A DNA stretch of 39,877 nucleotides from contig JAUXXX010000019.1 of assembly GCA_030684695.1 (NCBI GenBank), positions 1 through 39,877 of the forward strand, given 5' to 3'. The position numbers were made by a program, and so were the translations under genes. This document shows positions 16,873-25,083 of the stretch, piece by piece; positions within the stretch are counted from its first letter, which is position 1; every line of letters starts with the position of its first letter. The stretch comes from a bacterium (lineage in GTDB: Bacteria > Bacillota_I > Bacilli_A > Izemoplasmatales > Hujiaoplasmataceae). The notes under the pieces are model-generated. The model worked only from the letters and a program-made list of their open reading frames with translations. It searched no databases and was not told the origin of the DNA.

Positions 16873-16901
16873 ATGATATCATACAAACGCTTTCATGCAA
16901 A
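16873..16901 (-). promoter_or_regulatory. Promoter of the proline-catabolic operon with cre-like spacer
   Basis: Minus-strand -35 TTTGCA (16896-16901), a 17-bp spacer and -10 TATCAT (16873-16878). TGAAAGCGTTTGTA (16882-16895) lies inside the spacer and matches the CcpA cre consensus at 13 of 14 positions. This predicts repression of proline use during growth on sugar. The promoter elements are moderate matches, so this is tentative. Confidence 0.5.
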
Positions 16902-16986
16902 GGTTTTTTCACGTCAGTACACGACAAATATATCAAATGGTGGATTCAATAGATATCGACAATTTGGTAAAAAGTGACAAGCGCAT

Positions 16987-17001
16987 TTTTACTTAGTAAA
17001 A
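16987..17001 (-). terminator. Weak AT-rich hairpin after pdxR
   Basis: TTTTAC (16987-16992) and GTAAAA (16996-17001) form a 6-bp stem just past the pdxR stop codon. It is AT-only apart from one pair and has a short T-run, so termination would be inefficient. No better hairpin was found between pdxR and the divergently placed operon promoter downstream. Confidence 0.3.
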
Positions 17002-17004
17002 CTG

Positions 17005-18429
17005 CTACTTTTCAAGTAACCCAAGACATGGTCCCCAGACCTTTTCCAGAGAAGAAACCATCGACGTGATCAGTTTTTCTTGTAAATCAGCATAGCCTAT
17101 CACAAGAATTGGTTCATCAATCAATTGCTTTTGAACTGCATATTCTTGGATGGATTGTAAACGAATGCCAGCTGTTTTTGCTAGTGAAACAAGTTGTGTA
17201 CCAGTCACATTACATTTCACATAAAGCAAAAAGTGTAAACCAGCATCTTCGCCTTGAATTTCAATAAAGGGGGAAATTAAGGATTGATTGAGAGCGTGAA
17301 TTAACGCATCTCGACGAAATTTATAAGCCATTCTCATTCGAAACAAATGTCGTTCAAAGTGACCTTTTTTCATAAAATAAGCAAGTGTAGCTTGTTCTAC
17401 GTTTGGCACTGGACAACTAAAGAACCCCAATTGTTCTTGAAACTGAGTCATTAATGTAACAGGTAAAACCATAAATCCCATTCGAAGAGCAGGTGCAAGT
17501 GTTTTTGAAAAAGAGTTTAAATAGATGACTTGATGATGTGCTTCCAATCCATGTAGGGAAGGAATCGGTTGACCTGTAAACCGAAATTCGGAATCATAAT
17601 CATCTTCTATGATAAAACGATTCGGTTTTTCATGTGCCCATTGTAATAGTTCGAGTCGACGTTTAATCGGCATCACCTTACCAGTAGGAAACTGATGCGA
17701 TGGAGTAATATGAACAATAGATGCATTGGATTCCCGTAGTTGCTTGATGTTTAACCCATATTGATCAAGTTCGATGCTTTCAATCTTTCTACCGTATGCT
17801 TGATACAGTTTCGAGATTTTAATGTAACTAGGATTTTCTACTGCAATGGATAACTCCTGTGGAAACATCATCGAAATCAAGCCTAGTAAATATTCGCTTC
17901 CATTTCCGATGACTATTTGATCAGGACGAACATTCATTCCCCGAAACCGTGCAAGATGATTACTAATACCTTCACGCAATTCCTTCATTCCCAACAATTC
18001 TGTTTGGTTCCAAAATTGAGTATTTGCTTCCGATAAAACAAGTCTTGTCATTTTGGCCCAGATGAGGCTAGGAAACAACAATGGGTCGATGGCATTTGTT
18101 TTTAAATCAAACTGAAAGGATGTCACTTCACTTCTTAATTGATTCAATAAAGAATATGTCTTTTGACTTTCTTTTTTTGGAGCGAGAAGCGCTTCTTCGA
18201 CAAAATAACCTGTGCGGGGAATAGAGCGTAAATATCCCTCAGCCACCAATTGATCATAGGTAGTCTCAATGGTTTGAATACTTACTTTCAAATGTGCAGA
18301 CAGATGACGCTTCGAAGGCATTTGTTGGTTCACCACCAAAATTCCTTGATGTATTTCATCACGGATTTGAGTATAAAGTTGTTCATACAAGGGAATTTTG
18401 CTTTGTTTATCTAAAAAATAGGTTAACAT
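17005..18429 (-). CDS. pdxR: MocR/GabR-type regulator of vitamin B6 synthesis
   Basis: A 474-residue protein. The N-terminal GntR winged helix (about 1-75; KIPLYEQLYTQIRDEI, MPSKRHLSAHLKVSIQTIETTYDQLVAEGYL) is joined to a fold-type I aminotransferase domain. NGSEYLLGLISMMF, IIEDDYDSEFRF and the PLP-lysine motif NSFSKTLAPALRMGF are visible. This is the MocR architecture. Position divergent from pdxST, 155 bases away, marks it as PdxR, which in other Firmicutes senses PLP and activates pdxST when PLP is low and often represses itself. ATG 18429 follows AGGTGA by four bases. The length matches the family (460-480). Confidence 0.9.
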   Translation of the reverse strand: MLTYFLDKQSKIPLYEQLYTQIRDEIHQGILVVNQQMPSKRHLSAHLKVSIQTIETTYDQLVAEGYLRSIPRTGYFVEEALLAPKKESQKTYSLLNQLRSEVTSFQFDLKTNAIDPLLFPSLIWAKMTRLVLSEANTQFWNQTELLGMKELREGISNHLARFRGMNVRPDQIVIGNGSEYLLGLISMMFPQELSIAVENPSYIKISKLYQAYGRKIESIELDQYGLNIKQLRESNASIVHITPSHQFPTGKVMPIKRRLELLQWAHEKPNRFIIEDDYDSEFRFTGQPIPSLHGLEAHHQVIYLNSFSKTLAPALRMGFMVLPVTLMTQFQEQLGFFSCPVPNVEQATLAYFMKKGHFERHLFRMRMAYKFRRDALIHALNQSLISPFIEIQGEDAGLHFLLYVKCNVTGTQLVSLAKTAGIRLQSIQEYAVQKQLIDEPILVIGYADLQEKLITSMVSSLEKVWGPCLGLLEK

Positions 18430-18461
18430 GATCTCACCTGACCTTATTAAAAAGATTAAAT

Positions 18462-18497
18462 CTGGCTCTTTATACCATACCAGTTCTACGCTATAAT
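18462..18497 (+). promoter_or_regulatory. pdxS promoter and candidate PdxR-binding region
   Basis: A perfect -10 TATAAT (18492-18497) has only a poor -35 (TTTATA, 18469-18474), as expected for an activator-dependent promoter. Immediately upstream, CTGG (18462-18465) and CCAG (18480-18483) form an inverted pair, and the motif ATACCA occurs twice, overlapping by one base (18472-18477 and 18477-18482). ATACCA resembles the repeat bound by the related regulator GabR. The region also contains the divergent pdxR promoter. Confidence 0.5.
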
Positions 18498-18522
18498 CTT
18501 ACTGTATCAAGATTCATTTGTC

Positions 18523-18579
18523 AACCCAGGGAAGGGGTTGCATCTTCATCTTGAACAGATTTAACCCGGGGAAGGGGTT
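18523..18579 (+). repeat. Tandem 17-nt hairpin repeats in the pdxS leader
   Basis: AACCCAGGGAAGGGGTT (18523-18539) recurs at 18563-18579 with one change (A to G), exactly 40 bp apart. Each copy can fold with AACCC pairing to GGGTT. Both lie downstream of the predicted transcription start. The AAGGGG of the second copy is placed seven bases before the pdxS ATG and serves as its Shine-Dalgarno, so folding of this copy would hide the ribosome-binding site. The copies could instead be protein-binding sites. Confidence 0.6.
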
Positions 18580-18584
18580 TGTCT

Positions 18585-19460
18585 ATGTATAACGAACGTT
18601 ATCAACTCAATAAAGAATTAGCCCAAATGCTAAAAGGTGGGGTCATCATGGATGTAACCAACGTACAGCAGGCCAAAATTGCGGAAGAAGCAGGTGCAGT
18701 TGCGGTAATGGCACTAGAACGAATACCTGCAGATATAAGAGCAGCCGGAGGGGTCTCTCGTATGAGTGATCCGTCTTTAATTAAAGCCATTCAAGCTGCA
18801 GTGAGCATACCAGTCATGGCAAAAGTACGAATAGGTCATTTCGTAGAGGCCCAAATTCTAGAAGCATTAGAAATTGACTACATTGATGAATCAGAAGTGT
18901 TAAGTCCAGCCGATGATATTTATCACATTGACAAGCGTCAGTTTAATGTACCGTTTGTTTGTGGCGCCAAAGATTTAGGGGAAGCGTTACGACGAATCAA
19001 TGAAGGTGCTTCCATGATTCGTACCAAAGGAGAACCTGGTACTGGAGATATCATCCAAGCAGTACGACATATGCGTTTGATCCAATCGGAGATTCGCAGA
19101 ATTCAATCTCTTTCTAAAGATGAACTATATCATCTCTCAAAAGACTTACAAGCTCCTTATGATTTGGTCTTGTATGTACATGAGTTCGGAAAGCTTCCAG
19201 TGGTCAATTTCGCAGCTGGAGGAGTCGCTACTCCTGCTGACGCTGCGTTGATGATGCAACTGGGTGCAGAAGGTGTCTTTGTTGGATCAGGAATCTTTAA
19301 ATCTGGAAATCCAAAACAACGAGCTCAAGCCATTGTGAAGGCAGTAACGAACTATAACAATCCTAAAATCCTGGCTGAAATTAGTGAAAACTTAGGAGAA
19401 GCGATGGTTGGCATCAATGAATCTGAAATTGAATTATTGATGGCAGAACGAGGAAAATAA
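18585..19460 (+). CDS. pdxS: Pyridoxal 5'-phosphate synthase, PdxS subunit
   Basis: A 291-residue TIM-barrel enzyme. It builds PLP from ribose 5-phosphate, glyceraldehyde 3-phosphate and ammonia delivered by PdxT, in a 12+12 complex. Hallmarks are [57 protein letters not shown] (active-site lysine), [16 protein letters not shown] and [21 protein letters not shown]. The family length is about 290. The ATG at 18585 is preferred (seven bases after AAGGGG) over a TTG six bases earlier. It overlaps pdxT by one base (TAATG). Confidence 0.96.
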   Translation: MYNERYQLNKELAQMLKGGVIMDVTNVQQAKIAEEAGAVAVMALERIPADIRAAGGVSRMSDPSLIKAIQAAVSIPVMAKVRIGHFVEAQILEALEIDYIDESEVLSPADDIYHIDKRQFNVPFVCGAKDLGEALRRINEGASMIRTKGEPGTGDIIQAVRHMRLIQSEIRRIQSLSKDELYHLSKDLQAPYDLVLYVHEFGKLPVVNFAAGGVATPADAALMMQLGAEGVFVGSGIFKSGNPKQRAQAIVKAVTNYNNPKILAEISENLGEAMVGINESEIELLMAERGK

Positions 19461-20038
19461 TGAGAATTGGCATACTCGCACTGCAGGGCGCATTTATCGA
19501 GCATCAACAAATGCTTGAAGAACTTCGGGTAACTCAGTTCCTCATACGCAATCTCGAAGATTTTTTACAACCCATGGACGGTATTATTTTACCAGGGGGA
19601 GAATCAACAGCAATGCTAAAAATGCTATATGATCTCGAGATTTTTGAACCCTTGAAATCACGAATACTTTCTGGATTTCCTGTCTTTGGAACTTGTGCTG
19701 GATTAATCTTACTGGCTAAAAATGTATCCAATGATTCACGTCGTGGATTTCAAACCATGGACATTACCATCAAACGAAATGCATACGGAAGACAACTTTC
19801 ATCTTTCAAAACAATCGGCAATTTCGAATCGATTGGACATGTTCCCATGACGTTCATCCGTGCTCCTTTGGTAGAAAGTAATCAAGTAGACGTTCAAGTT
19901 TTAGCTCAAGTTGATGGGGGAATTGTAGCAGTTAGACAAGGGAATCAATTGGGTACTACCTTTCATCCTGAATTAGATGATGACCTACGAATTCACCAGT
20001 ACTTTCTCGAAATTGTATCAAATTATATAAATAAATAA
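19460..20038 (+). CDS. pdxT: Pyridoxal 5'-phosphate synthase, glutaminase PdxT subunit
   Basis: A 192-residue class I glutaminase. It hydrolyses glutamine and channels ammonia to PdxS. RIGILALQGAFIEH at the start, LPGGESTAMLKM (oxyanion region), FGTCAGLILLAK (nucleophile Cys) and TTFHPELDDD (catalytic His and Glu) are intact. GAGGAAA provides the ribosome-binding site within the end of pdxS. Its stop codon is built into the base of a bidirectional terminator shared with the convergent TraX-like gene. Confidence 0.95.
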   Translation: MRIGILALQGAFIEHQQMLEELRVTQFLIRNLEDFLQPMDGIILPGGESTAMLKMLYDLEIFEPLKSRILSGFPVFGTCAGLILLAKNVSNDSRRGFQTMDITIKRNAYGRQLSSFKTIGNFESIGHVPMTFIRAPLVESNQVDVQVLAQVDGGIVAVRQGNQLGTTFHPELDDDLRIHQYFLEIVSNYINK

Positions 20039-20060
20039 AACGGCTAAACTTAGCCGTTTT
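20037..20060. terminator. Bidirectional terminator between pdxT and the TraX-like gene
   Basis: AAAACGGCTA (20037-20046) pairs with TAGCCGTTTT (20051-20060), a 10-bp perfect stem with a 4-nt loop. On the plus strand it is followed by CTTTTTTTATTT; on the minus strand the 3' arm ends in a T-run. It lies between convergent genes and can serve both. Confidence 0.88.
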
Positions 20061-20066
20061 CTTTTT

Positions 20067-20741
20067 TTATTTGAGAAGATGACTTAATCCAATAATCACA
20101 ATCATGTGAATCGGATAATACCAATAAAAGAACCACTTATTTTCTTTTGTTTTATTACCATTATACAAAAACATCAAAGGAATGAACAGCAAAGCAAATT
20201 GTTGCTGCCACGGATATAAATAGAGCGAATCATTGACAGAAGGAATTTGAATCAACAACAAATGGATGAGCACAAACAAGATAGCTTTCATCCATGTTTT
20301 ATGAACGAAACCAAAGATTAGAATCAAGAGCAATCCATACACGGTATAAGGATACTGAACAATCGCAGAGAACACCAAAATCGGAATTGCTAATAAATGA
20401 TGCCACTCAACAGAACTCTTTAAAACCATCAATAAACTTAATCCCAAAAGCAAGACTATAAATACATTACTTTTAAACAGTGCAACTTCACCTGTCGATA
20501 ATCCATAAAGCAAAAACAACAACTCCACCAATATAGTAAAAGAAAACAGTCGAATCCAATAATGTTTTAGATGTTTGCTTTTTAAGAAACCCTCTGCAAT
20601 TAAAAATGCGAATATCGGAAAAGCAAACCGACCAATGAGTCGAAATGCCAGATTCCAGTTTGGATCTTCAATCAAGTATAGACCAATATGGTCGATGGTC
20701 ATCGTGAGAATCCCTATCCATTTCAGTATGGCTCGGTTCAT
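20067..20741 (-). CDS. TraX-family membrane protein
   Basis: A 224-residue protein with about seven to eight transmembrane helices. LKWIGILTMTIDHIGLYL and FRLIGRFAFPIFAFLIAEGF near the start, and YWYYPIHMIVIIGLSHLL at the end, are the family signature of TraX, named for F-plasmid pilin N-acetylation but mostly chromosomal and uncharacterised in Firmicutes. No conjugation genes lie nearby. It follows fabZ by 54 bases with GAGGTGAT before ATG 20741 and is probably the last gene of the fatty-acid operon. A membrane acyltransferase role is plausible but unproven. Confidence 0.8.
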   Translation of the reverse strand: MNRAILKWIGILTMTIDHIGLYLIEDPNWNLAFRLIGRFAFPIFAFLIAEGFLKSKHLKHYWIRLFSFTILVELLFLLYGLSTGEVALFKSNVFIVLLLGLSLLMVLKSSVEWHHLLAIPILVFSAIVQYPYTVYGLLLILIFGFVHKTWMKAILFVLIHLLLIQIPSVNDSLYLYPWQQQFALLFIPLMFLYNGNKTKENKWFFYWYYPIHMIVIIGLSHLLK

Positions 20742-20795
20742 AGAAAATCACCTCAATGCTAAAAACCATGAACTTGAATCGTTGGAATCCATCTT

Positions 20796-21227
20796 TTAGG
20801 ATACAATCACAAAAGAAAACTCGGCTTCACAAGCTAATTCATCATCTACATATGCTTTTCCAAGTCCTACTCCATATTTCGTTTTGACTCGAGTGATTTC
20901 GACTACAAGTTTTATTCTATCGCCTGGAATGACTTTTTTTCGAAATTTGGCATCTTTGATTCCTGCAAAAAATGCAGTTTTTCCTTTATGTTCGTCACTT
21001 GCCAAAATGACGACGGCACCGACTTGAGCTAAAGCTTCGATGATTAACACCCCTGGCATAATGTGCATATCAGGAAAGTGTCCGGTAAAATGGGGTTCGT
21101 TTGCTGACACGCACTTTTCTCCTATACCGCTCACACCAGGAATGATATCAATCATACGATCAACGAGTAAGAATGGATACCGATGTGGGATTAATTCTTG
21201 TATTTGATTGCTGGTTAACGTCATCAT
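20796..21227 (-). CDS. fabZ: 3-hydroxyacyl-ACP dehydratase FabZ
   Basis: A 143-residue hot-dog-fold enzyme. It dehydrates 3-hydroxyacyl-ACP to trans-2-enoyl-ACP. LIPHRYPFLLVDRMID and the active-site region GHFPDMHIMPGVLIIEALAQ (catalytic His and Glu) are intact. The length is typical. GGAGGTCA precedes two adjacent ATG codons (21227 and 21224); the first gives the usual ATGA overlap with fabF and the second a better spacing. There is no fabA or fabM nearby, so how unsaturated acids are made is not shown here. Confidence 0.95.
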   Translation of the reverse strand: MMTLTSNQIQELIPHRYPFLLVDRMIDIIPGVSGIGEKCVSANEPHFTGHFPDMHIMPGVLIIEALAQVGAVVILASDEHKGKTAFFAGIKDAKFRKKVIPGDRIKLVVEITRVKTKYGVGLGKAYVDDELACEAEFSFVIVS

Positions 21228-22465
21228 TGACCTCCATATTTTTTGAATACGATTGACGCGTTATGGCCTCCAAATCCAAGGGAATTGGACATTGCATAGC
21301 GGACATTTCGTTTTACAGCTACATTAGGTGTATAGTTTAAATCACATTCTGGATCCACAACTTCATAGTTGATGGTTGGCGGACAAATATCTTCTTGAGT
21401 AGCTTTAATTGTGATAATGGCTTCAATTCCTCCAACGGCTCCTAAGGAATGTCCATGCATCGACTTGGTTGCCCCTATATTAATCGATTTCGCGTAATCG
21501 CCGAATACATTTTTAATACCTAATGTTTCATATTTATCATTGAGTGGAGTGGATGTCCCATGTGGATTGATATAGTCAATCATTGTGGGTTCAATTCCTG
21601 CATCCTTCAATGCATTTTGCATACATTTTGTAATCCCTCTTGCTTGGTCATCAGGAGCAGTCATATGAAACGCATCACAGGTGGCGTTATACCCAACAAT
21701 TTCTCCATAAATGAAAGCGTTTCTTGCTAAGGCATGCTCTAATTCTTCTAAAATGACGATACCCGCACCTTCTCCCATGACAAACCCACTTCGACGCTTA
21801 TCGAATGGAATGGAAGCTGCGTTGACATCGTTTGAAAAATTTAGAGCTTTCATGGAGGAAAATCCAGCAATTCCAGTGTCATTAATTGGAGCTTCCGCTC
21901 CACCTGCAAAAGCAATTTCTAAATAACCATCACGGATATAACGAAATGCTTCCCCAATTGAATTCGTAGCACTACTACACGCTGTTACTACGCTAATAGC
22001 AGGTCCAAATGCTTTGTATTTCATGGAGATGTGGCCAGCAACTAAATTCACAATGGAATTAGGAATGAAAAAAGGCGAAACGCGTTCTGGTCCTTTTTCA
22101 TAAAAGTTACGAACTTGTTCATTGATCGTCCACAAACCGCCAATGCCTGAAGTCGCAAAGTTACCAAAACGATCATGATCAAAATTATCTGGATTAAGCT
22201 TTGAGTCTTCAAAAGCTTCCTTCGCAGCAATCAGTCCAAAAATCATCGTTCGATCCAATCGTTTTACTTCTTTTGGTTCGAGATAATCTTCAAATACAAT
22301 ATCTTTTACTTCTGCTGCTATCGATACCTTTTGACGAGTTGGATCGAACAAACGAGTCGTTTCAATTCCATTTTTCCCATTTTTAATGGCTTCCCACATT
22401 GTGGGGACATTATTTCCTACGGGTGTAACTGCACCCATTCCTGTAATAACAACACGTCTTTTCAT
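21224..22465 (-). CDS. fabF: 3-oxoacyl-ACP synthase II (FabF)
   Basis: A 413-residue condensing enzyme that elongates acyl-ACP with malonyl-ACP. The Cys-His-His triad is visible in VTACSSATNSIGEAF, INPHGTSTPLND and TKSMHGHSLGAVGGIEA, with NSLGFGGHNAS at the C-terminus. The start is taken as the second of two ATG codons (22465), five bases after GGAGG; the first is at 22468. It lies six to nine bases after fabG and overlaps fabZ. Confidence 0.96.
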   Translation of the reverse strand: MKRRVVITGMGAVTPVGNNVPTMWEAIKNGKNGIETTRLFDPTRQKVSIAAEVKDIVFEDYLEPKEVKRLDRTMIFGLIAAKEAFEDSKLNPDNFDHDRFGNFATSGIGGLWTINEQVRNFYEKGPERVSPFFIPNSIVNLVAGHISMKYKAFGPAISVVTACSSATNSIGEAFRYIRDGYLEIAFAGGAEAPINDTGIAGFSSMKALNFSNDVNAASIPFDKRRSGFVMGEGAGIVILEELEHALARNAFIYGEIVGYNATCDAFHMTAPDDQARGITKCMQNALKDAGIEPTMIDYINPHGTSTPLNDKYETLGIKNVFGDYAKSINIGATKSMHGHSLGAVGGIEAIITIKATQEDICPPTINYEVVDPECDLNYTPNVAVKRNVRYAMSNSLGFGGHNASIVFKKYGGQ

Positions 22466-22474
22466 CATATCCTC

Positions 22475-23221
22475 CTAGTACATCACCATTCCGCCATCAA
22501 TGGCAATGGTTTGTCCTGTAATGTAGTTTGCTAAGTCACTGGCTAAAAAGCCTACAAGATTCGCGACTTCTTCGGCTTCTCCTGGTCGTCCCATGGGAAT
22601 TTGTTCCAAATAGGATTTTAAAATTGCTTCGTCCAAGGAAGCTGTCATTTGTGTTCGAATCAAGCCAGGCGCAATGGCATTTACCGTAATCCCACGTTTA
22701 GCTACTTCTCTTGCAAGTGCTTTTGTTAGACCAATCACTCCAGCTTTGGAAGCTGCGTAATTGGTTTGCCCAGCACTTCCGGTTAATGCAACCACCGAAG
22801 AGATGTTGATGATCTTACCAGCTCGTTGTTTCACCATGTATTTAACCACATGTTTGGACATCGCCCATGTTCCTTTTAGGTTGGTTTGAATGACTTGGTC
22901 AAATTGATCTTCATTCATCCGCATGATCAAGGAATCTTGGGTAATACCAGCATTGTTAACCAAAATATCGATTCTTCCGAAGCGAGCAATTGCTTTTTCC
23001 ACCAATTGTCCTGCTTCTTCAAAGGAACTGATATTGGCTTGAACGATTTCAACTTGACTACCCAATGCTTCTAATTCAGATTTAAGTGTTTGGGCTGGTT
23101 GAACACTTTTGTTATAGTTGATAACTACATGTGCTCCTAAGGAGGCGAGTTTACGAGTAATGGATTCTCCAATACCAAAGGCTCCTCCCGTGACTAAAGC
23201 TACTTTTCCAGTTAAATTCAT
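22475..23221 (-). CDS. fabG: 3-oxoacyl-ACP reductase (FabG)
   Basis: A 248-residue short-chain dehydrogenase. It performs the first NADPH-dependent reduction of the elongation cycle. ALVTGGAFGIGESITRKLA (TGxxxGIG), ILVNNAGITQDSLIMRM, the catalytic NISSVVALTGSAGQTNYAASKAG (Ser, Tyr-x3-Lys) and VNAIAPGLIRTQMT are intact. GGAGG precedes ATG 23221, and a 4-base ATGA overlap joins it to fabD. Confidence 0.96.
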   Translation of the reverse strand: MNLTGKVALVTGGAFGIGESITRKLASLGAHVVINYNKSVQPAQTLKSELEALGSQVEIVQANISSFEEAGQLVEKAIARFGRIDILVNNAGITQDSLIMRMNEDQFDQVIQTNLKGTWAMSKHVVKYMVKQRAGKIINISSVVALTGSAGQTNYAASKAGVIGLTKALAREVAKRGITVNAIAPGLIRTQMTASLDEAILKSYLEQIPMGRPGEAEEVANLVGFLASDLANYITGQTIAIDGGMVMY

Positions 23222-24147
23222 GATAGTTCCTCCAATTTCACTAAATCTTGTACGTTTTGAATCGATAAAGTCTTTACATCCATATTAATCTTTTTGATAA
23301 GTCCTGACAAGACATTTCCAGGTCCAATCTCAATAAATGTGGATACTCCTTGTTGGATCAAATACTCAATGGATTGAGAAAACTTAACACTTCCCATGGT
23401 ATGCTCTTCTAACCTTGAAGGCAGTTCTTCGTAAACGAGTGGCAACGCAGTAGAATTAAGAATGATGTCAACTTGTGGACGATTGGTTGGTAAATGTAAA
23501 AGAAGTTCTTTTATTTGCTTGGCGGCTTGAGCCATAAATGGGGTGTGAAAAGCCCCACTTACTTGAAGTTTAACAACTCGTTTCGCACCACATTCGGTAT
23601 AACGTGATGCTAATTCTTCATAAGCATTCCTCGTTCCAGAAACAACATGTTGAGTAGGAGAATTGTAATTGGCAATATGGATAAATCCATGGGTTTTAGA
23701 AATTTCTTGGCACAGTGCCTCAAGCAATGACTCCTTGGCTCCAAGTATGGCTCCCATGGCACCAGGATGCTTGATGGTTGCTTCCTCCATCCACTTCGCC
23801 CTGGATTGAATCAGTGTAAACAAGGAGGATAATGATAAAACCTCACTGGCATATAAGGCAGAATATTCTCCTAAACTGAATCCTAAAAAATAGTCCACTC
23901 TTTGTTTGATTCGTTCTTTCACTATTTCATAAATGGCTATCGACGTCGCTACAATCGCTCCTTGAGTGAATGCGGTTTGATTCAGTCTTTCGTCTTGTCC
24001 ATAGATGATGTTCTTTAACTCAGGATAATACATAGACTCAATCTGATCAATGACTTGTTTACTCTCTTCAAACGTTTGATAAAAATCTAAGCCCATCATG
24101 GGACATTGAGTTCCCTGACCAGCAAATAAGACGGCTATCTTACTCAT
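23218..24147 (-). CDS. fabD: Malonyl-CoA:ACP transacylase (FabD)
   Basis: A 309-residue acyltransferase that loads malonate onto ACP. VLFAGQGTQCPMMG at the N-terminus, the nucleophile elbow LGFSLGEYSAL (Ser), VSGAFHTPFM (catalytic His) and FIEIGPGNVLSGLIK are family hallmarks. The normal GHSLG here reads GFSLG, with phenylalanine replacing the histidine next to the nucleophile; this is an unusual but not obviously inactivating change. ATG 24147 follows GGAG and overlaps fabK by four bases. Confidence 0.94.
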   Translation of the reverse strand: MSKIAVLFAGQGTQCPMMGLDFYQTFEESKQVIDQIESMYYPELKNIIYGQDERLNQTAFTQGAIVATSIAIYEIVKERIKQRVDYFLGFSLGEYSALYASEVLSLSSLFTLIQSRAKWMEEATIKHPGAMGAILGAKESLLEALCQEISKTHGFIHIANYNSPTQHVVSGTRNAYEELASRYTECGAKRVVKLQVSGAFHTPFMAQAAKQIKELLLHLPTNRPQVDIILNSTALPLVYEELPSRLEEHTMGSVKFSQSIEYLIQQGVSTFIEIGPGNVLSGLIKKINMDVKTLSIQNVQDLVKLEELS

Positions 24148-25076
24148 AGAATCTCCAATCTTTGAATGATATCTTTTGTTGAATCAAATAGGTCATGAAT
24201 AATCTTTTCTACAGTTCTTATCTCGCGAATCATCCCAGCTACTTGACCTGCCATAAAAGAACCGTTTTCTAAGTCCCCATCCACTACCGCTTTTCTTAAG
24301 GAGCCAATGGTGAGTGTTTCGAGTTCTTCTAAGGATACTCCTTGTTGTGAGAGTTTGACATACTCTTTTGCCAGGTGATTTTTTAAGACACGAACAGGCG
24401 CTTTTGTTCCTCTACCTGTGACGATGGTATCGATATCTTTGGCCTTGATAATCATTTGTTTATAATTCTCATGAATCGGTGCTTCCACACTTGCCAAAAA
24501 AACGGTTCCCGCTTGAATGCCTTTTGCACCGAGTGCAAAGGCCGCGACTACTTGCCTGACATCCGCAATGCCACCAGCAGCAATGACTGGAATCGAGATT
24601 GCGTCCACTACTTGAGGAATCAAAGCCATAGTAGTAATTTCTCCTATGTGACCACCCGATTCAGTCCCTTCAGCAATCACTGCATCTGCGCCAGCCAACT
24701 CCATACGTTTGGCTAATGCAACACTAGGTACAACAGGAATTACTTTGATCCCAGCTTCCTTCCATGCTTTCATGTAGACGCCAGGATTCCCTGCTCCGGT
24801 TGTGACAACGGGTACCAACTCATCAATAACAAGTTGTGCAATCTCTTTAGCATTTGGGCTCATAAGCATAATATTCACAGCAAACGGATGTGGAGTTAAT
24901 TGTTTGCATAGGCGTATTTTTTCTTTTACGATATCTGCAGTATCCGAAGCAGCAGCGATGATGCCAAGTCCCCCAGCATTGGATACTGCAGCAGCTAATA
25001 CATGATTGGAAACACTTGCCATACCACCTTGTAAAATGGGATACTTAATTTGAAGTAACTGACAGATATTTTTCAT
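24144..25076 (-). CDS. fabK: Enoyl-ACP reductase II (FabK)
   Basis: A 310-residue FMN-dependent TIM-barrel protein of the nitronate monooxygenase/FabK family. YPILQGGMASVSNHVLAAAVSNAGGLGIIA, AEGTESGGHIGE, IPVIAAGGIADVRQV and GAKGIQAGTVFLAS mark the FMN site. Its position between fabH and fabD, with no fabI or fabL in the operon, identifies it as the enoyl reductase, the last step of the cycle. FabK is the triclosan-tolerant type found in streptococci and clostridia. AGGAG lies four to five bases before ATG 25076. Confidence 0.93.
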   Translation of the reverse strand: MKNICQLLQIKYPILQGGMASVSNHVLAAAVSNAGGLGIIAAASDTADIVKEKIRLCKQLTPHPFAVNIMLMSPNAKEIAQLVIDELVPVVTTGAGNPGVYMKAWKEAGIKVIPVVPSVALAKRMELAGADAVIAEGTESGGHIGEITTMALIPQVVDAISIPVIAAGGIADVRQVVAAFALGAKGIQAGTVFLASVEAPIHENYKQMIIKAKDIDTIVTGRGTKAPVRVLKNHLAKEYVKLSQQGVSLEELETLTIGSLRKAVVDGDLENGSFMAGQVAGMIREIRTVEKIIHDLFDSTKDIIQRLEIL

Positions 25077-25083
25077 AGATCTC

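Noticed and set aside
18538-18564. Leader peptide before pdxS starting at a TTG after the first repeat
   Set aside because: The frame is only eight codons and the purine run touches the TTG with no spacing, so initiation is unlikely.
20067-20741. Sign of a conjugative plasmid because of the TraX-like protein
   Set aside because: No relaxase, coupling protein or pilus genes are present and the neighbours are core lipid and vitamin genes.
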